A stretch of DNA of 64,000 nt, taken from assembly GCA_949130495.1 (NCBI GenBank), contig CASBWL010000043.1, forward strand, positions 217,001 to 281,000, read 5' to 3'. Source of the stretch: Sambucus nigra. Its lineage: Eukaryota > Streptophyta > Magnoliopsida > Dipsacales > Adoxaceae. The translations under genes and the position numbers were made by a program. Shown piece after piece: positions 22,617-35,706 of the stretch (positions within the stretch are counted from its first letter, which is position 1; every line of letters begins with the position of its first letter). The notes below the pieces were generated by a model. It was not told the DNA's origin and did no database searches. It worked only from the letters and a program-made list of their open reading frames with translations.

Positions 22617-25280
22617 TGTGACACCCCGCTTAATAAAACACTGGGTGATCAGTCATATACCAAATTAAACAGAAATCTTAGCATCACTGTCGAATTTTTT
22701 TTTAATTATTAATCACCTAGTCTTAAATTAAGCTGATGTCAAATTTTATCTTATGAATTTAATAAAACTAAACCAACATACTAGGAAACCAAATTAACTA
22801 ATACAAGAAAGAAACTAAACATGACACAAAGTAAGTATAAGAATTTGTCGAACAACATCGACTACAAGCAATCCACAAAGTGCAAGTATAAAAGAATATT
22901 GATACATGCCAAGACTGAATATAAGAGTACACACTCAATAATATAATTAGAAAAGTCCCTATCTAAAGATAGAATGAGAAAAGCATCTAAACAAAGAACC
23001 TACAGCAATCCACAGAAGCAACATCTGTACACCCTGTAGGAAGGAACAAGACTGGCCCCTGTGATAGAACATCTAAAAGGTTTTTGAAAATATTTTATAG
23101 CAAGGGTTAGAACCCAAAACATTTGAAAATATTTAGGAAGTGTACTTAAATGCACGAAATTAAAATGCAAATGCTCTTCATATTTAAATTAATACCGCAC
23201 ACTCCCTTGAGTAAACCTCACCCCTCAACTAATGTGCACGCCTATCGAACCTATATATGACCTATCTAGCTAACCCTCCGTAACTAGTCTTGTCTCATAT
23301 ATCTCACTATCCCAACTCGAGTGAGTATCATATACATTTGATGGGTTATTAATCATATTAACCTATTTAAATCATTTCCTATTTAACGCCATATAACATT
23401 ATCACGAGTTATATCCTTTATACCATTCACATCATGTATACGAGTTATAAGTTATATTTCACACTAACTTATTTACATCCATATCCAACTTGATACCATA
23501 TAACCGTTTCATAAGTTATATTATTTATACATTTCACACCATGTATACATATCCGTATATAATTCTGCACTATATATACATATCCATAACTCAACATTCA
23601 TACTAACTTATTTAAGTTATTTCTCATTTAATTCCATATGACCGTTTCACAAGTTATATCATTTATACATTTCAGACCATGTATATTCCCGTATATAATT
23701 CTGCACTATATATACGTAACATATCTCAACATTCACACACATGTCGGATATACAATGCTATCACCGAACACATAAGAGGTGGCCATAGTTCCAGCCGAAA
23801 GTGTCCGCTCCATACCATAACAGTCCCACCCCTCTAAGTCACAGACGCTATGGCATGGGGACTATAATCGCCCTGCTCCTCAAGCCAGGGGATTCACCCT
23901 CATTGCGCAACCTCTTATGATAGCATTAATATTGGTATGGCTTTACAATATATATTATTCACACAAATATATATAAATCATATATGTACTACACATCGAC
24001 ATATATATAGAAATCTAGGCTATCGAAGTATTATGCCCATACCCAAACCTAAAACATTTAAGTCTATGGTTCGACTTCATTTTAATTAATTGTACATTAA
24101 TTAATTCCCATTATCGTGGCGTAACCCCTTTCAAGTATACCTAGACTTTCTATCTCTCGGTCCAAAATTCAATATTCCCAACTCAATGTTCAATTTCATC
24201 CAATTAAGTTTCCCTCCACTTAATTAACAAGGTTTTAATCACTAAATCATAAACCTTAATCTCTCCAATTTAATTAATCATCTAATTAATTCGAGGGTAA
24301 TTAGTCACACCTATCAATTTAGGCAATTTCCAATGGAATAACAACTAAAAAAATATTTCTTAAAATTTGCCCCACGAATCTGCCCAAATTTTTAAAATGC
24401 CGTTTTGGGGCATTTTGGAGCCATTTTTGGAGACAACATATCAGAGAACAAAAGTTAGAAAATGTGATTTTCTATAGGGCAGCACGAATAGAATTGCCAT
24501 TAGAATAGTAAATACCTCAATTCTATACAGATTTCTGCATTAAAACATCCTCAGATTCATCCTAAGTCCATTCTCTTGTTATAACAAATCTAGCCCTAAC
24601 AATTTCACCAATTCAATCATCAATTTCATCAATTATCAAAACTCCTACAGATTTATAACTCCCATTAAAAGAAAATCCCCCAATTTTGATCAAGAATAAA
24701 CTCTAGAATTTAATTGAATTCCACCTCTTTTAATATGAAAATGTAGATGCAATTTAATAATCACAATTTAAACCACTTGCCTCAAATGAAGATCTAAATC
24801 TTTGAATGAAAGTGTTTAATTGAAATTGAAGCAATCTCTTCCAAAATCCCCAAGTTCCTCCTCTATTTGGCTCTCCCTTAGCTTTTTCCCTCTTTAGCCT
24901 TCTAATGTGATTTAATGATGCCTAACCCTTGCGCATTTGGGGTTAAAAACCCTATTCACGTTTTTGGGCCTATGGGCCTTATAAAAAGGGTCCATATTCT
25001 CTATATGGAGCTCAAACATGTCTAATTAGGCCCCGACATCCAATATATGCATATAACCACTCATTTCGGGCTATTTCGACCCTAATGGACTCAACTGCGC
25101 ACTTAAAATCATCGTCCGGAATAAATTTCTAAAATTAACTCTTACCCGTTAACTTATTTAAATATATTCACTTTTAAATATTCCCATTAATTAATTCTCA
25201 TTCATTCACAATACAAGTGAATTACTAATTACTGAATTAATTAAATAAAAAGAATAACCTAGAGATTACGAGGTGTTACA
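22617..25280 (-). repeat. 5' LTR, chromovirus (Tekay/Del-like) type, 2.66 kb
   Basis: The plus-strand edges are TGTGACACCCCGC and GAGGTGTTACA, so it is TG...CA bounded on either strand. Adjacent PBS (22603-22614) sets the direction. A block near 23760-23930 (CACATAAGAGGTGGCC ... CCTCATTGCGCAACCTC) matches in reverse the solo LTR at 28420-28690, so the two belong to one broad group. No gene is inside. The lineage name is inferred from the end sequences and PBS type, not from coding domains. Confidence 0.75.
23345..23740. repeat. About 139-bp tandem duplication in the LTR
   Basis: Two clear units, 23462-23600 and 23602-23740, each start ACTAACTTATTTA and include ATTTATACATTTCA and CGTATATAATTCTGCAC. 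A more diverged partial unit precedes them from about 23345. Confidence 0.7.
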
Positions 25281-25929
25281 ATAACATGAATATTAGAACA
25301 AATAATTAATCATATATGCAATGGTTAATACCATAAAATATGGGAAAATAATTTTTTTTTTTAAAATAGAAAATTTTGAGTTACCACTACTATAAACAAT
25401 CACTTCAGGATCACTCTTTAATTTGCAGAATTGTAAAATCAATTTTTAAGCTAGATTTATTAGCGTTGACATTATCAAAAATGGCAAAAACACATTTTTA
25501 GGGGTCTAAATGATATCAAATCGCCGAGATAGGGTGGTGCCTATTGTTTTCAATGGATTTTGTTTATTTTGACGTTTTCAGGTGACCATCAAAATTTTGT
25601 AAAATTCTGAACAAGAAAACGAAATATGTAGCTAAAAACGTCTCTTAAAATTATGTTAATATCCACTTGAACTACTACTGATTCAAGGAATAATAAGAGT
25701 TCACAAAAAATTATTCAATGCCTTAATTCTAATCAAGATTCCAACAATTCTCATATTAATCATACAAGATCACTACCTTGTTACTTAAATCATCCTTTAA
25801 TCAATTTTGGGATTATGATTACGAAAAATGATTAGAAATTTTAAATAAAATTCCATATAGAATCATAAAAGCCATGTGGGATTTCACGAGGTTGTATGTA
25901 TGAGAAATAAAAAAAAAATCCTAAATCAT
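25281..25929. other. AT-rich spacer, nothing recognised
   Basis: It lies between the LTR at 25280 and the LTR fragment at 25930. No long frame, terminal repeat or known domain was seen. It may be part of the target of these insertions. Confidence 0.5.
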
Positions 25930-26500
25930 TGTTGATGTAAAAAATTAGATTATCTCTAATTTATTAATCAGAGATAAAATAAATAAGACAAAAGATTTTT
26001 AAAGTGGTTCAGCCTTATAAGATTGGCCTACGTCCACTGTTTTTGTATTGCTAATTGTCTTCCTAGAATTCCTGATAAGTGAGTTTATCAAGAAATCTGG
26101 AGTTTTTCTCTAATGGGGAGGTTACAATGTATTTATAGCCTTGAGGCTGTACATGTGAAAGGATAATGCGCTGTTATCTAGTAGACATATACATCTATAC
26201 GATAATAATGAGAATTGAATGCACAGTCGTCTCTTTGATTCTCATGATTTGGATGCTCTGTACGCTAAGTAGCTCGGACCGCTTAAGCTGCTCGGACTGC
26301 CTAAGTAGCTCGGGACGCCTAGTTTGTTCGGAGTGTATGAGTTCCTCGTAGAACGTATTCATATTTGACATGTAGGTTGACACGTGTCTTCAAGTGATTG
26401 GTCCACGTCAGCAGATTAAATTTGGTATCAATAGAAGCCCCCAATGTTTCATAGTTTGATGTTGAAGAAAAGTATGGAGCATTCTGCTTGAAAACTGAAT
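25930..26500 (-). mobile_element. 3'-end fragment of an element 1 family retrotransposon
   Basis: 25930-26433 is a second LTR of the element 1 family in reverse (plus strand starts TGTTGATGTAAAAAATTAG, ends TTTGGTATCAATA). It shares the TATA region (GTATTTATAGCC) and the GCTCGGACCGCTTAAGC-type words. Next to it, GAAGCCCCCAATGTTTCATAG (26434 on) matches the purine tract of element 1 in reverse, followed by about 60 bp of matching interior. So it is not a solo LTR but the 3' tip of a truncated copy. The terminal CA is mutated to TA. Confidence 0.8.
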
Positions 26501-26514
26501 TGAATATTTTTTTT

Positions 26515-26880
26515 AATTTTATGAGTCTCGTGCAAAACACATGCTAATGATTCATAATATTGAATATTTTGTTATTATTAATATTCATGTTTTGATGAGT
26601 CTCGTGCCAAACAAAGGCCAATGGTTCATATTATTGAGTATTATGTTTCGTAATTTAATGAGTCTGGTGGCGAACAAAGGCCAATGATTCACATTGTTGA
26701 ATATTATGATATTCGTATTTTAATGAGTCTCGTGGCAAACACAGGCCAAAGATTCATGTAGTTGAATATCATAATTATTGTTTATTCTAATTCTAGTACT
26801 CCCATTATGTTGAATTAAATGCCAAATCTAGGCCACAATTCATATATTCGGATACTAGACTTATGATTTCATTGTATGCA
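26515..26880. repeat. Degenerate 64-75-bp tandem repeat
   Basis: Four clear units begin with ATGAGTCTCGTGGCAAAC at about 26520, 26595, 26659 and 26724, each followed by AGGCCAATGATTCATATTG-like sequence. A fifth, weak unit (AAATCTAGGCCACAATTC) is near 26823. Spacing varies from 64 to 75 bases. Confidence 0.75.
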
Positions 26881-27787
26881 TGCATATTTGAAAGCATGGC
26901 TTGCAATTTTGAGACTTATAAGTGTAACAACCCTCGCTTTTGAGAAACTTATTTTATATTAATTTACTGCATGAAGTAATTATATAAAATACGGATGATG
27001 AAGTAAATATGAACTAAATGAGTTAATTGAGCATATTTACTATATTGTTGCTTATTTACTGTATATTTATGTAAATATCATCATGTACATTTTATAGTGT
27101 CGCATGCTTTAAATGACATTTACGGTATAAATGAAAACGGAACTTGAAATGAGTTATAAAATTTCCAAATGATAATTTAGAGGGCGTAGTTAGTCCCGAA
27201 ATGTGCGAGATAGTCAAAATAAGTGCCATATTGCGTTTTTGAGTTTCGGGCACTTTTGACTGGTTTTAACATAAATGTGTGGTTGCGAATCATTTTAATT
27301 AAGGTATTAACAAATTAAGTTAGGAATTTATACTAAAGCCGCGATTTAGTCTTACATTTCATTTTATTCTCTTAAGTGTATTTACTAACCTATAGAAAGA
27401 GAGAGAGGAAGAGAAATTGTGGAGAAAAGAGGAGAAAAGAAAGAGATTGAAGATTGAAGATTTGGGATTGTTACTACCATAAGGAAATCTGAGATTTGAA
27501 CCTCAAGAAAAGTTTTTTACTTGCTAATATATGATTTAGGATGAATAATTTGTATGATTGTTGTGTATGTGAATCAATAGAACAAATGTGAAATTTTATG
27601 GATTTTTTGGTCTTTGAGCCCTAATCATGGTTTACTTGGATGATATTGGGGAGTATAGTAGTTGATAATCATGTAGGATGGTTTTGGGTAGATTAATGTT
27701 GATGAATGTGTGTATAAATGGCGGAGATTTGAGTTTTGGGGGAAAGTTAGGGTTCATAACCCGTAGCCCCTTTATTAGCAAAATCGC

Positions 27788-27970
27788 AGGGGCGAATCGA
27801 TTCCCCCTCTCAGCGAACCGATTCGCTAAGGGGTAGGGATACAGGTCTACAAACCCGAATCGATTCGGGTTAAGGCCGAATTGATTCGATCACGGCAGAA
27901 ACTTGTATTCTTCATCCGAATCGATTCGCTTTTGGTCGAATCGATTCGGCCCTAGGGCAAATCGATTAGA
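27788..27970. other. Cluster of CGAATCGATTCG palindromes in the solo LTR
   Basis: Seven copies or near-copies in about 180 bases, for example GCGAATCGATTCCCC, CCCGAATCGATTCGGG, CCGAATTGATTCG and GTCGAATCGATTCGGCC. They are spaced irregularly, unlike a simple tandem repeat. Confidence 0.85.
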
Positions 27971-28905
27971 AATTAGGTTGTTTTGAGTTATTTTTCCAAC
28001 TCAATTTTTATCCTTTTCTTTAGTCTTAGGACTTAGGAACCTTCTTGTACGAAGTAAACTTAGTGTCCTAGAGTCTTAGAGTAGTATGGTCACTACCCTA
28101 GATTATAAATGGATTAGGTGGGGCTATTTCGGGGATTCTCAATTAGATGATAAGGTATTATTTTTCCTCATTAAGTTAGTTAGGGAATAGAAATCGTAAG
28201 ACTATATATTGGGGAACTTTAGAGGCTTAGTTGAGGTATATTAATCCTTATGACTTGTATAAATGTCTTGAACTTTTGGAGACTAGCTTGGGAGTCTAGT
28301 AAATGTTAAAGTTATAATGATAACGAAAAAGGATTATGGTTTCGGTTAAAATGAAATGTCTATATTAAAATGAGAATAAAATGGTAAATAATAATTTGCT
28401 TAAACACACCTCTCTAAATGCTATCATAAGGGAAGTTCGCGCATGAGGTGAAGTCCCCTAGCTAGTGAAAGCAGGATGAATATAGTCCTCGGCCATATGA
28501 CCGGTTATTATGTATGTATGTTGTATGTATTGTGCGACTGTGAGGTAATTCCGGGCGTGGTTATGACTCACTCGCAGGTATATGGCCACTTCCCGACGTT
28601 GCGTTAGGATGCCCAGGTTGTCTTATCGATAGGCCCTGGAAGATGATAGTCATTTAGGGGCGCGCACAGTGGGGAAACCCGGACGGGCGGTCTTAGAATC
28701 GTTATATATAGATGAATATAACTATTCTTTTTCAAGTGGGACTTGACTTATGATAATTGCCATAAAGAGCAAATAACTGTGATTATGTTTCCTAATGAGA
28801 AATGGAACAATGAAATGAAACAGTGTAAATGATGGAGATTTTAATTAATGATATCCATTCATATCCTCTTGCATAACTAAATTAAACTTACAATCAATTA
28901 ATTGC

Positions 28906-29035
28906 TTTAGTTTATGCTTTGAGTTTGAGTAGGTGGATTCTTAGCGTTATCTATCATGATTAACTCTTCATTTAGTTTATGCTTTGAGTTTGAGTAGGTG
29001 GATTCTTAGCATTATCTATCATGATTAACTGTTCA
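28906..29035. repeat. 65-bp direct tandem duplication
   Basis: 28906-28970 and 28971-29035 are identical except for two or three substitutions; each starts TTTAGTTTATGCTTTGAG. It is young relative to the rest of the LTR. Confidence 0.9.
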
Positions 29036-29626
29036 TAACTGTCATACTCTTGATTCATCCGGTGATCATATAAAATCGGGCTCTGACCCGTTCATATTTA
29101 TTGTTGTGCATGAATCTTATATTCGCGCAGGTGCTCCGTCGCAAGGACGCCAGTACTGACTTTCCTTTCCTGTGTTATGGAGCTGCAACACTTTGTGGAT
29201 GTTGCGGGACATTTTGTTATAGACGCTTTCATTTTTGTACTCTAGTTATGATCGGGTTATTTATTCGGGCGTGTGGCCCAAGCCTTTGTATTTGCTTAAT
29301 GTAATGTATTACATAACATAATGAACTTGTTGAATATTGTCGCATGAGACTGTTGACCGACAACATATTCGGTCCCCTTATTGTATACTTACTACGGATA
29401 TTATACAAGTTGTTTTGGGTATCCACCTTTTAGTAAATTATTTAGTCCAAATGTTTCCTTTTAAACTATAAATCATATTTTGACAATCCGTTTTCCAAAA
29501 TTTTAAGGGTGGTTATCCCGTATACTTAGTATATTGTTGTGGTGCTGAGGATGATCCATCTATGATTGCTATTTTTATTTGAGTATCGGGCTGGCCACCC
29601 CTTATTTTTATAAGCGGGTTGTCACA

Positions 29627-32600
29627 ATAAGTAGGTATTCATTCAGTTTATTCAAAGTCCAAATACAGGCCGAGAGTACACGTGAAGATATTATACTTAT
29701 AGTCATTTCAGATTATCCTATTGTTTGTTATAAGATTAAATTGAAGCGCAACACATGCTGATATTTGAATCAAATAAACATTGAAATTTTTGTGAATATT
29801 AAATAATTGACATCAAAAGTTATATAGTGATATTTACAGATGCCATTAGTGTGGTAGTTGTGATTATAACTGTATTGTGCCTTAGTATGATCATGAATGA
29901 TTTGGGTCAATATTTCTGATTTGTTACTTATACATTAGTGATAAAGAGAAAGTAAATTATTCATGTTTTTCATTTACTATTATTTGTGTAATATATCATG
30001 TGAAATTATTGTCTATTTGATTTTCACATTAAGTATATTTTTTTTGAATTTCAAATTATGAAATAGATAATTATAAAATTTATTCATGTATTACGGGTAT
30101 TTTAGACATGTATGCTTATCTCTAATATTTATATAATGTAAGGATTGGTGTTCGTTAAAGTACTCCATTCCATATTAGATAAATATTAGACTAATGTGTT
30201 GATATAAAGCATATTTTGGATTGCCTACGAGTCCACGTATGATATTGAATGCTCAGATTTATGATGTTGCATACATATTATTGTTTATTCAATTATTGTG
30301 ATTTAGTAGCCTACAAGTCCAATTACAATTATTGAGCAAAAATTAAGTAGCGATATATATATTTTGGGAAGGCAATAATGGTCATTAAACGCATATGTCA
30401 TTATTTCTTTCATCATGATATCAACAATTAAGTGTATGAAACCCAAACATGAATAATTTGAGTTGTGTATCTAAGTTTTTACTTAATGTAATATTCATAT
30501 TATGAAATATTTGGTAGTCACCACAGTGACCAAACTATAATGAAAATAAATATTAAATGTAAAGATGATAGCAATAGTAACCTGTGATGCTTATAATTGT
30601 GGAGTATATTGAGTTTACTTATCAAACAAGATTGTTATTTATAGGGAGTTGATTTTGACTGTATGAATAAACTCTATATAACATATACATAATTAATGTA
30701 TATATCATGTATATTTAGTACTCCAGTATCTACAAGCAACATATAATTGGCAATCAATTGTTATTAATGAGAAAAATAAAATGCACATTAGGTTTTAGCG
30801 AGATATTAACGTATCTGTTGTGAAATCAAAGCATTAATGTAGTGATAAATTTATCTCATACCTTTCACATGTTATGATATAGTTTTGTTTCTCTCAATTA
30901 TTATGCTGGATTTTTTTAAGTCCACTAATGATGATCAATATTATGTGGAACACTTTATATAAAATTTGAAGTAATAAAACAAATTAATTTTGTTTACCTA
31001 TTGCACACTCAGACTAATAATGATAGAGATAATATATATCTTTTATGATTTGAAATGAGTTTTATCTTCGTAAAATTTGCCAATTAAACTTATTGTGTTG
31101 CATAAAGTATTTACTTTGATGCAATGATTGTTTACAAAACAAACTAGCAATGCAAATAATATTTCTTCTCTTTCATTTTTTAGGAATCAAGTCATTTGTC
31201 TTTTCATAAACCCTCAATGCTTCCAATTTTCTTGAAAAATATTTGTCGGGACTTGATTATGGTATTCCTGTGATGTTTTGTATAATATAAAGTTTTGAAT
31301 ATATTTCTTTTAAATATTGTTTTGCTCATGCATCGTAATCACAATATTTTTTTATGATACTCTTTAATCTTGTCCCAAATTTAAATCTTGACTTCTTTTA
31401 ATAATTTTAGGACAAGATTTTTTCAATATCTCTAATAAATATTGATCATCGAGTTATGCACTTAATGTATTGCAATATTTAATACAAGGATGACTTATGT
31501 GGTCCAAGTGGGAGATTTTGAGAATTTATAGAATTCCCTTAAAGTGGACCTACATAGATCATATAATCGTCATTAACATGTACTTATTGCATTATAGAAA
31601 ACCAAATTCATTATGAATGGTGAAATTAGTGGGATTTGAAAATCATTAAATGTGATTATAAAGGAAGGTAGGGTATTTACCCCATTACCAATAACTTTTT
31701 TCAATATTTGTTCTCTTAGTTGTTCGATTTCTTAAACAACAAAGAACAAATAAATGATTGACCACTAAATTATTGTATTGTCACTATGAGACAAATGTAG
31801 ATAAAATCATAATGAATAGTATTACGAAGATATTAAACGGAGTCTATTATTCTAAATGATTATGTGGTGTATCTACATGAATATGAATTTGGCATAAGGA
31901 TAAATAAATATTTGGTTTTGTTTTTACAAATCAAAAAAGTAACTAGACTACGAGATCTAATTGAATTACGTTTAAGTTGAGTATAAAGAGGTCATAAAGA
32001 ATTTGTATTCAAACATTTTCTGTTTAATGAGAAAAGGGTTATAAATGAACCTTCTCACCTTTTCCAAGGACGTCATTTTTTTAAGGACGTACAATTCTTA
32101 TAAGGTGAGTAAATCATTGTGATGAGAGTTACATTTAGTCTATGTAAAACTATTATTCTTTTGATATTTTACACACGTTATCTAGAAATGATTGTATAAA
32201 CTTAATTAAGTTTCCCACCTATGGTATTTTCATAAGTAATACCATTAGATTTTCTAATCATTATATATTCAATATATACAACTTATGATCAGTGGGAGTA
32301 AGTTTATATATTCAATTTATTGTAAAGTAGAGAAACAAAATGTTATATAAATTTTAAATATGTAATGGATGAATTTAAGAGATACTAAAATATTATATGC
32401 TCACTTTAAAGTTGACTGCTCATTTTTGGGCGAACAGTTATTATAACTTAGAATTACTGGTTTTGTGGTGAAGTTCACTCTTATCTACTTATATTTATTT
32501 TGGTTTAATGACCAATATAATGAAGGAGTGCAACACAAGCCATTGACTATTATGGAAATCTAAATCTGTAGAATGCTTTGATGCTACAACTTATTGATTA

Positions 32601-32946
32601 TGGCAACGTAATTTAAATTTTGGGACTTATATTTATCGACACTATTGCCAAGTTGCTGAAATATTATGATACTGTCGTTACAATATTCTTTATTAAGATA
32701 CATTAGGTATTATATGAGGAACAAAGAACATTGAATGTAAATACCTTTTAAAGAAGAAATTTCGAAACAAGTGTCAATTAACACATTTGTATAAGTGTTA
32801 ATATAGAAAATCCACATGATTGGGCTATCATGACAGACATTAATGAAACATGCTTAAGATACGAGTCTTTAAATATAGCCAATAGAATATTGATGTGGTG
32901 GATTTTTTAGTTCTTATTTTGATGCTACCATATGATATCATAGATT
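29627..32946. other. AT-rich eroded sequence, probably copia-derived
   Basis: No frame above 60 codons is found. Two features suggest an old copia element: CCAAGTGGGAGA at 31506-31517, a typical copia purine tract, and the following LTR-like start TTTTGAGAATTTATAG with a TATA box (GTTATAAATGAACC) near 32038. Near 30226-30335 there is a loose duplication with GCCTACGAGTCCACG and GCCTACAAGTCCAATT. The 20-kb element is inserted at 32946, and matching sequence should resume at 53236. I see nothing else. Confidence 0.4.
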
Positions 32947-33452
32947 TGTGGCCATCCTCGATCCTCGCCGCGCGACGGAGTATCCTCAGGTCCTGCGCGT
33001 CCCTCTCGGGAGCGCTTCAGTCGGCGCCATTTGAGGTGAGGTGAAAGATGTAGAGAGATTAGAGTTGCCAGTCTATTTTACTAAAAACAGACAAAAGAAA
33101 AGAGGAATCCATCCTGAAGGACAATATCCAAAGACATACTGGTGCATACGAAACCAAAATGATTCGAGAAGGGTCCGGAGGCTAAGTTACGGAATGGGAA
33201 GGTGTTAGGAACCCATTCCGCCCTTTCGATGTCTCATGGATTTTTGTTATTTTCCTTTTATTTTCCCCGTGATATGTATGCATGTGTATATATAGTGGAG
33301 ATAGGAATCATCGACTTGTACCATGGAAGAGGTAAAGTGAGTCATCCATAGGAAGGTTTAAAAATAATATTAGAAAATAAGATTTACGCGATCATCCTTA
33401 TGTTAATCGTTATGAGGGAACGATAACACACACGGAACGATACACCCCTAAG

Positions 33453-33456
<4 letters not shown>

Positions 33457-33542
<86 letters not shown>
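33457..33542. repeat. (TA)n microsatellite, about 42 units
   Basis: It lies at the same place in the LTR as the shorter (TA) tract at 51648-51698, so it expanded or contracted after insertion. Confidence 0.9.
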
Positions 33543-33550
<8 letters not shown>

Positions 33551-33777
33551 TAGTGTAAGATATTGGAGTTTAGAGAAAATGGAAAATGAGAGAAAAAGTA
33601 AAAAATAGGACTCAAGTCTCGGGTTTTACCCCGAAACACCTACGTAGCCTATAGAGGCATCAAAGTCCACGTAGTTCGCATACAAAATGAGGGGTGGGGT
33701 TTATCCCATAAATCCAACCGGGGATTATTTTTTTTTTTTTTTGTGTGTGTAGAAAAAGTGTTTTAGTTGTGAGAAAG

Positions 33778-34345
33778 TAGGGGTGTACATGGTTCGGTTC
33801 GGTTCGGTTCCACTACGGAACCAGAACCAGAACCGAAATTGATCGGTTCCATGGTTTTGGAACCAGAACTAGAACCAAAATTGGTCGGTTCGGTTCGGAA
33901 CCGAACCATCGGTTCTCGGTTTGGTTCGGGTTGGTTCATGGTTCTGATTCTTGGTTCTGGTTTGGGTCGTGGTTCTGGTTCGCGGTTTGGGTCGTGGTTC
34001 TGGTTTGCGGTTCTAGTTCGCGGTTCTGGTTCACGGTTTTCATTAATGGTTCTGGTTCGTGGGTTGGTTCTCGGGTTGGTTAATGGTTATGGTTAATGGT
34101 TCAGGTTCATGGGTCGGTTCTCGAGTAGGTTCTTTGGTTCGGTTTTTTGGTTCGGTTCCATGGGTTCGGTTCTCGGTTCGGTTCGGTTTGGTTCAGGTAT
34201 AAAACCGAGAACCGAACCGAACACTTCGATTCTCAATTTTTTGGAACCAGAACCAACCCGTGGAGAAAAAAAACCGAACCAACCCAACCCACGAAGGTCG
34301 GTTTGGTTCGGTTCTTCGGTTTAACGGTTTTTTTGCACACCCCTA
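33778..34345. mobile_element. hAT-type non-autonomous element filled with GGTTCG repeats
   Basis: The termini TAGGGGTGTACA and TGCACACCCCTA are inverted repeats with one mismatch. The 8-bp word TGAGAAAG directly flanks both ends (33770-33777 and 34346-34353). The allelic position in the 5' LTR (about 51900) has no insert. An 8-bp duplication with such termini is typical of hAT elements. The interior is almost entirely hexamer-like GGTTCG/GGTTCTGG sequence with inverted copies (GAACCAGAACC) near both ends, so the whole element could fold back. No transposase is present. Confidence 0.85.
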
Positions 34346-35693
34346 TGAGAAAGGTGTAAGAGAAGTGTGAGGATTCCCGTTTGGAATTTATGAGCAAACC
34401 CTCTTTTTTCTTTTTTTTTTGTTTTTTATTTATTTATATGAAAATAAGATATTTTCAATAATACTAAATAAAAAAGTATATTAGGATGTATGAAATGAGA
34501 TAATAAAAGTTCTAAGTAATAAAATAAGATATTGCGAATTTATGAGAATTTAAGGAGAAAGTTAAGGGAATTGGACTTTCTTGAAGATCTTGAGCTTGGT
34601 CTTGAATGTTGGAGAGCAGACCTTAGACTTGGATGATGATGGAGGGAAGTGAATTTACCAAGTTTGATGAAAAGGATGATGAAAAATGAAGGTTGGAAAG
34701 GTATTTGGGTGTAGATATCACGCTGACTTCGAGAGAGGTTTTCAGAATTTACTGAGAGTGATTTCTATCAGATCCGGGCTCCCTTTGCAAGTGAGTTCAG
34801 GCCTACTTTTTATAGGCCCAGGGCATTACTGATCGGCATATACCTGTTCCTACCATTCGACAGGTGCATTTAGGCACACTGCCGATAGACAGGGTCCGGG
34901 ACCTACCGTTTGGCAGTGTCTTTCAGGAGTTTTTGGAAAATCGGCCGCAGAACGCAAACCATTGTTCAGAATGGCGCACAGGGTGGACTGCTAGAAAGAT
35001 TCAGAGACCTTTGAAAGTCCTTTGGACTACTCCTGGTTCCGGTGTTGACTTTAGGTCAAATATGGCTCAGAAGCATTAGTCAATCCATTAGATGGGGAAC
35101 CGTTGAACGCAAATGGATCGTTCGTTCGCATGGTAAGCCCGAATTGTGCACGGGGCTGACCGTTGGAAAGGTCAGGAGATGTACTTAGACATTCCGAAGA
35201 GTTTAATCTAGTTTGAGGATTTGACTTTGGTCAACCGAACCCTGAAAGCATTTAGTGACCTTTCAGAGTAAAATGGATCGTTCGTTCATACCGTAAGTCA
35301 GAATCACGCACGGAGCGGACCGTTGGAAAGGGGTTTTAATATCCTTTGAAGATTCATTCAACCTCGATCGAGCTGAAGATTTTGATTTAGGTCAAACGGA
35401 GCTCAGGAACGCCCAGTGGCCTCTCGATTGAGTTTTAGAGTAAAATGAATCGTTCGTCCGTACCGTAAGTCAAAATCGTGCACGGAGTCGACTGTTGAAT
35501 AGGGGTTTCAGTGCCCTTTGAAGATTCATTCAGCCTCGGTCGAGCTGAAGGCTTTGAATGTTGGTAAAACGGAGCCTTGGAGTGCCCGATGGCTTCTAGG
35601 TCAGTACTCGAGGTATGACTTGGTTTTGTAGTGATGAAGGGAGGTGTTAGGGACCTAAGGAGAGTTTAGGGGTAACAGAATGGCGTGTCTATA

Positions 35694-35706
35694 GAGCCCC
35701 TCAATG
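35694..35706 (-). other. Polypurine tract of the 20-kb element
   Basis: The minus strand reads CATTGAGGGGCTC directly before the 3' LTR. This matches in form the ATTGGGGGCTTC tract of element 1. Confidence 0.75.

Larger units (their letters stand above)
26923..29626 (+). mobile_element. Solo LTR, chromovirus type, 2.7 kb, with ATAAG target duplication
   Basis: It starts TGTAACAACCCTCGC and ends AAGCGGGTTGTCACA, imperfect inverted termini. It is flanked by identical 5-bp words ATAAG at 26918-26922 and 29627-29631. No interior or second LTR is present, so an element was inserted and then removed by LTR recombination. The orientation shown is inferred from the shared block GCTATCATAAGGGAAG near 28420, which lies reversed in the minus-strand LTR at 22617-25280. 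The open frame at 29101-29304 has no recognisable product. Confidence 0.85.
32947..35693 (-). repeat. 3' LTR of the 20-kb element (2747 bp including insertions)
   Basis: The plus-strand edges are TGTGGCCATCCTCG and GCGTGTCTATA (TGTCTACA in the other copy). It aligns along its length with 51144-53235. It is longer because of a larger (TA)n tract and a 568-bp MITE plus target duplication. On the minus strand its promoter is GGGCCTATAAAAAGTAGG (34802-34819), with GATCGGCA-type motifs just upstream (34829-34917). Confidence 0.95.

Noticed and set aside
25930..26433. Solo LTR of the element 1 family
   Set aside because: The purine tract and about 60 bp of element interior are still attached at 26434 onward, so it is a truncated element end, not a solo LTR.
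29101..29304. Cys-rich 67-codon ORF in the solo LTR, possibly a small secreted peptide
   Set aside because: There is no signal peptide, no promoter specific to it, and it is part of an LTR.
33779..34340. GGTTCG repeats taken as tRNA T-loop or B-box arrays
   Set aside because: No cloverleaf, anticodon stem or A box is present. The repeats fill a MITE with 8-bp target duplication.
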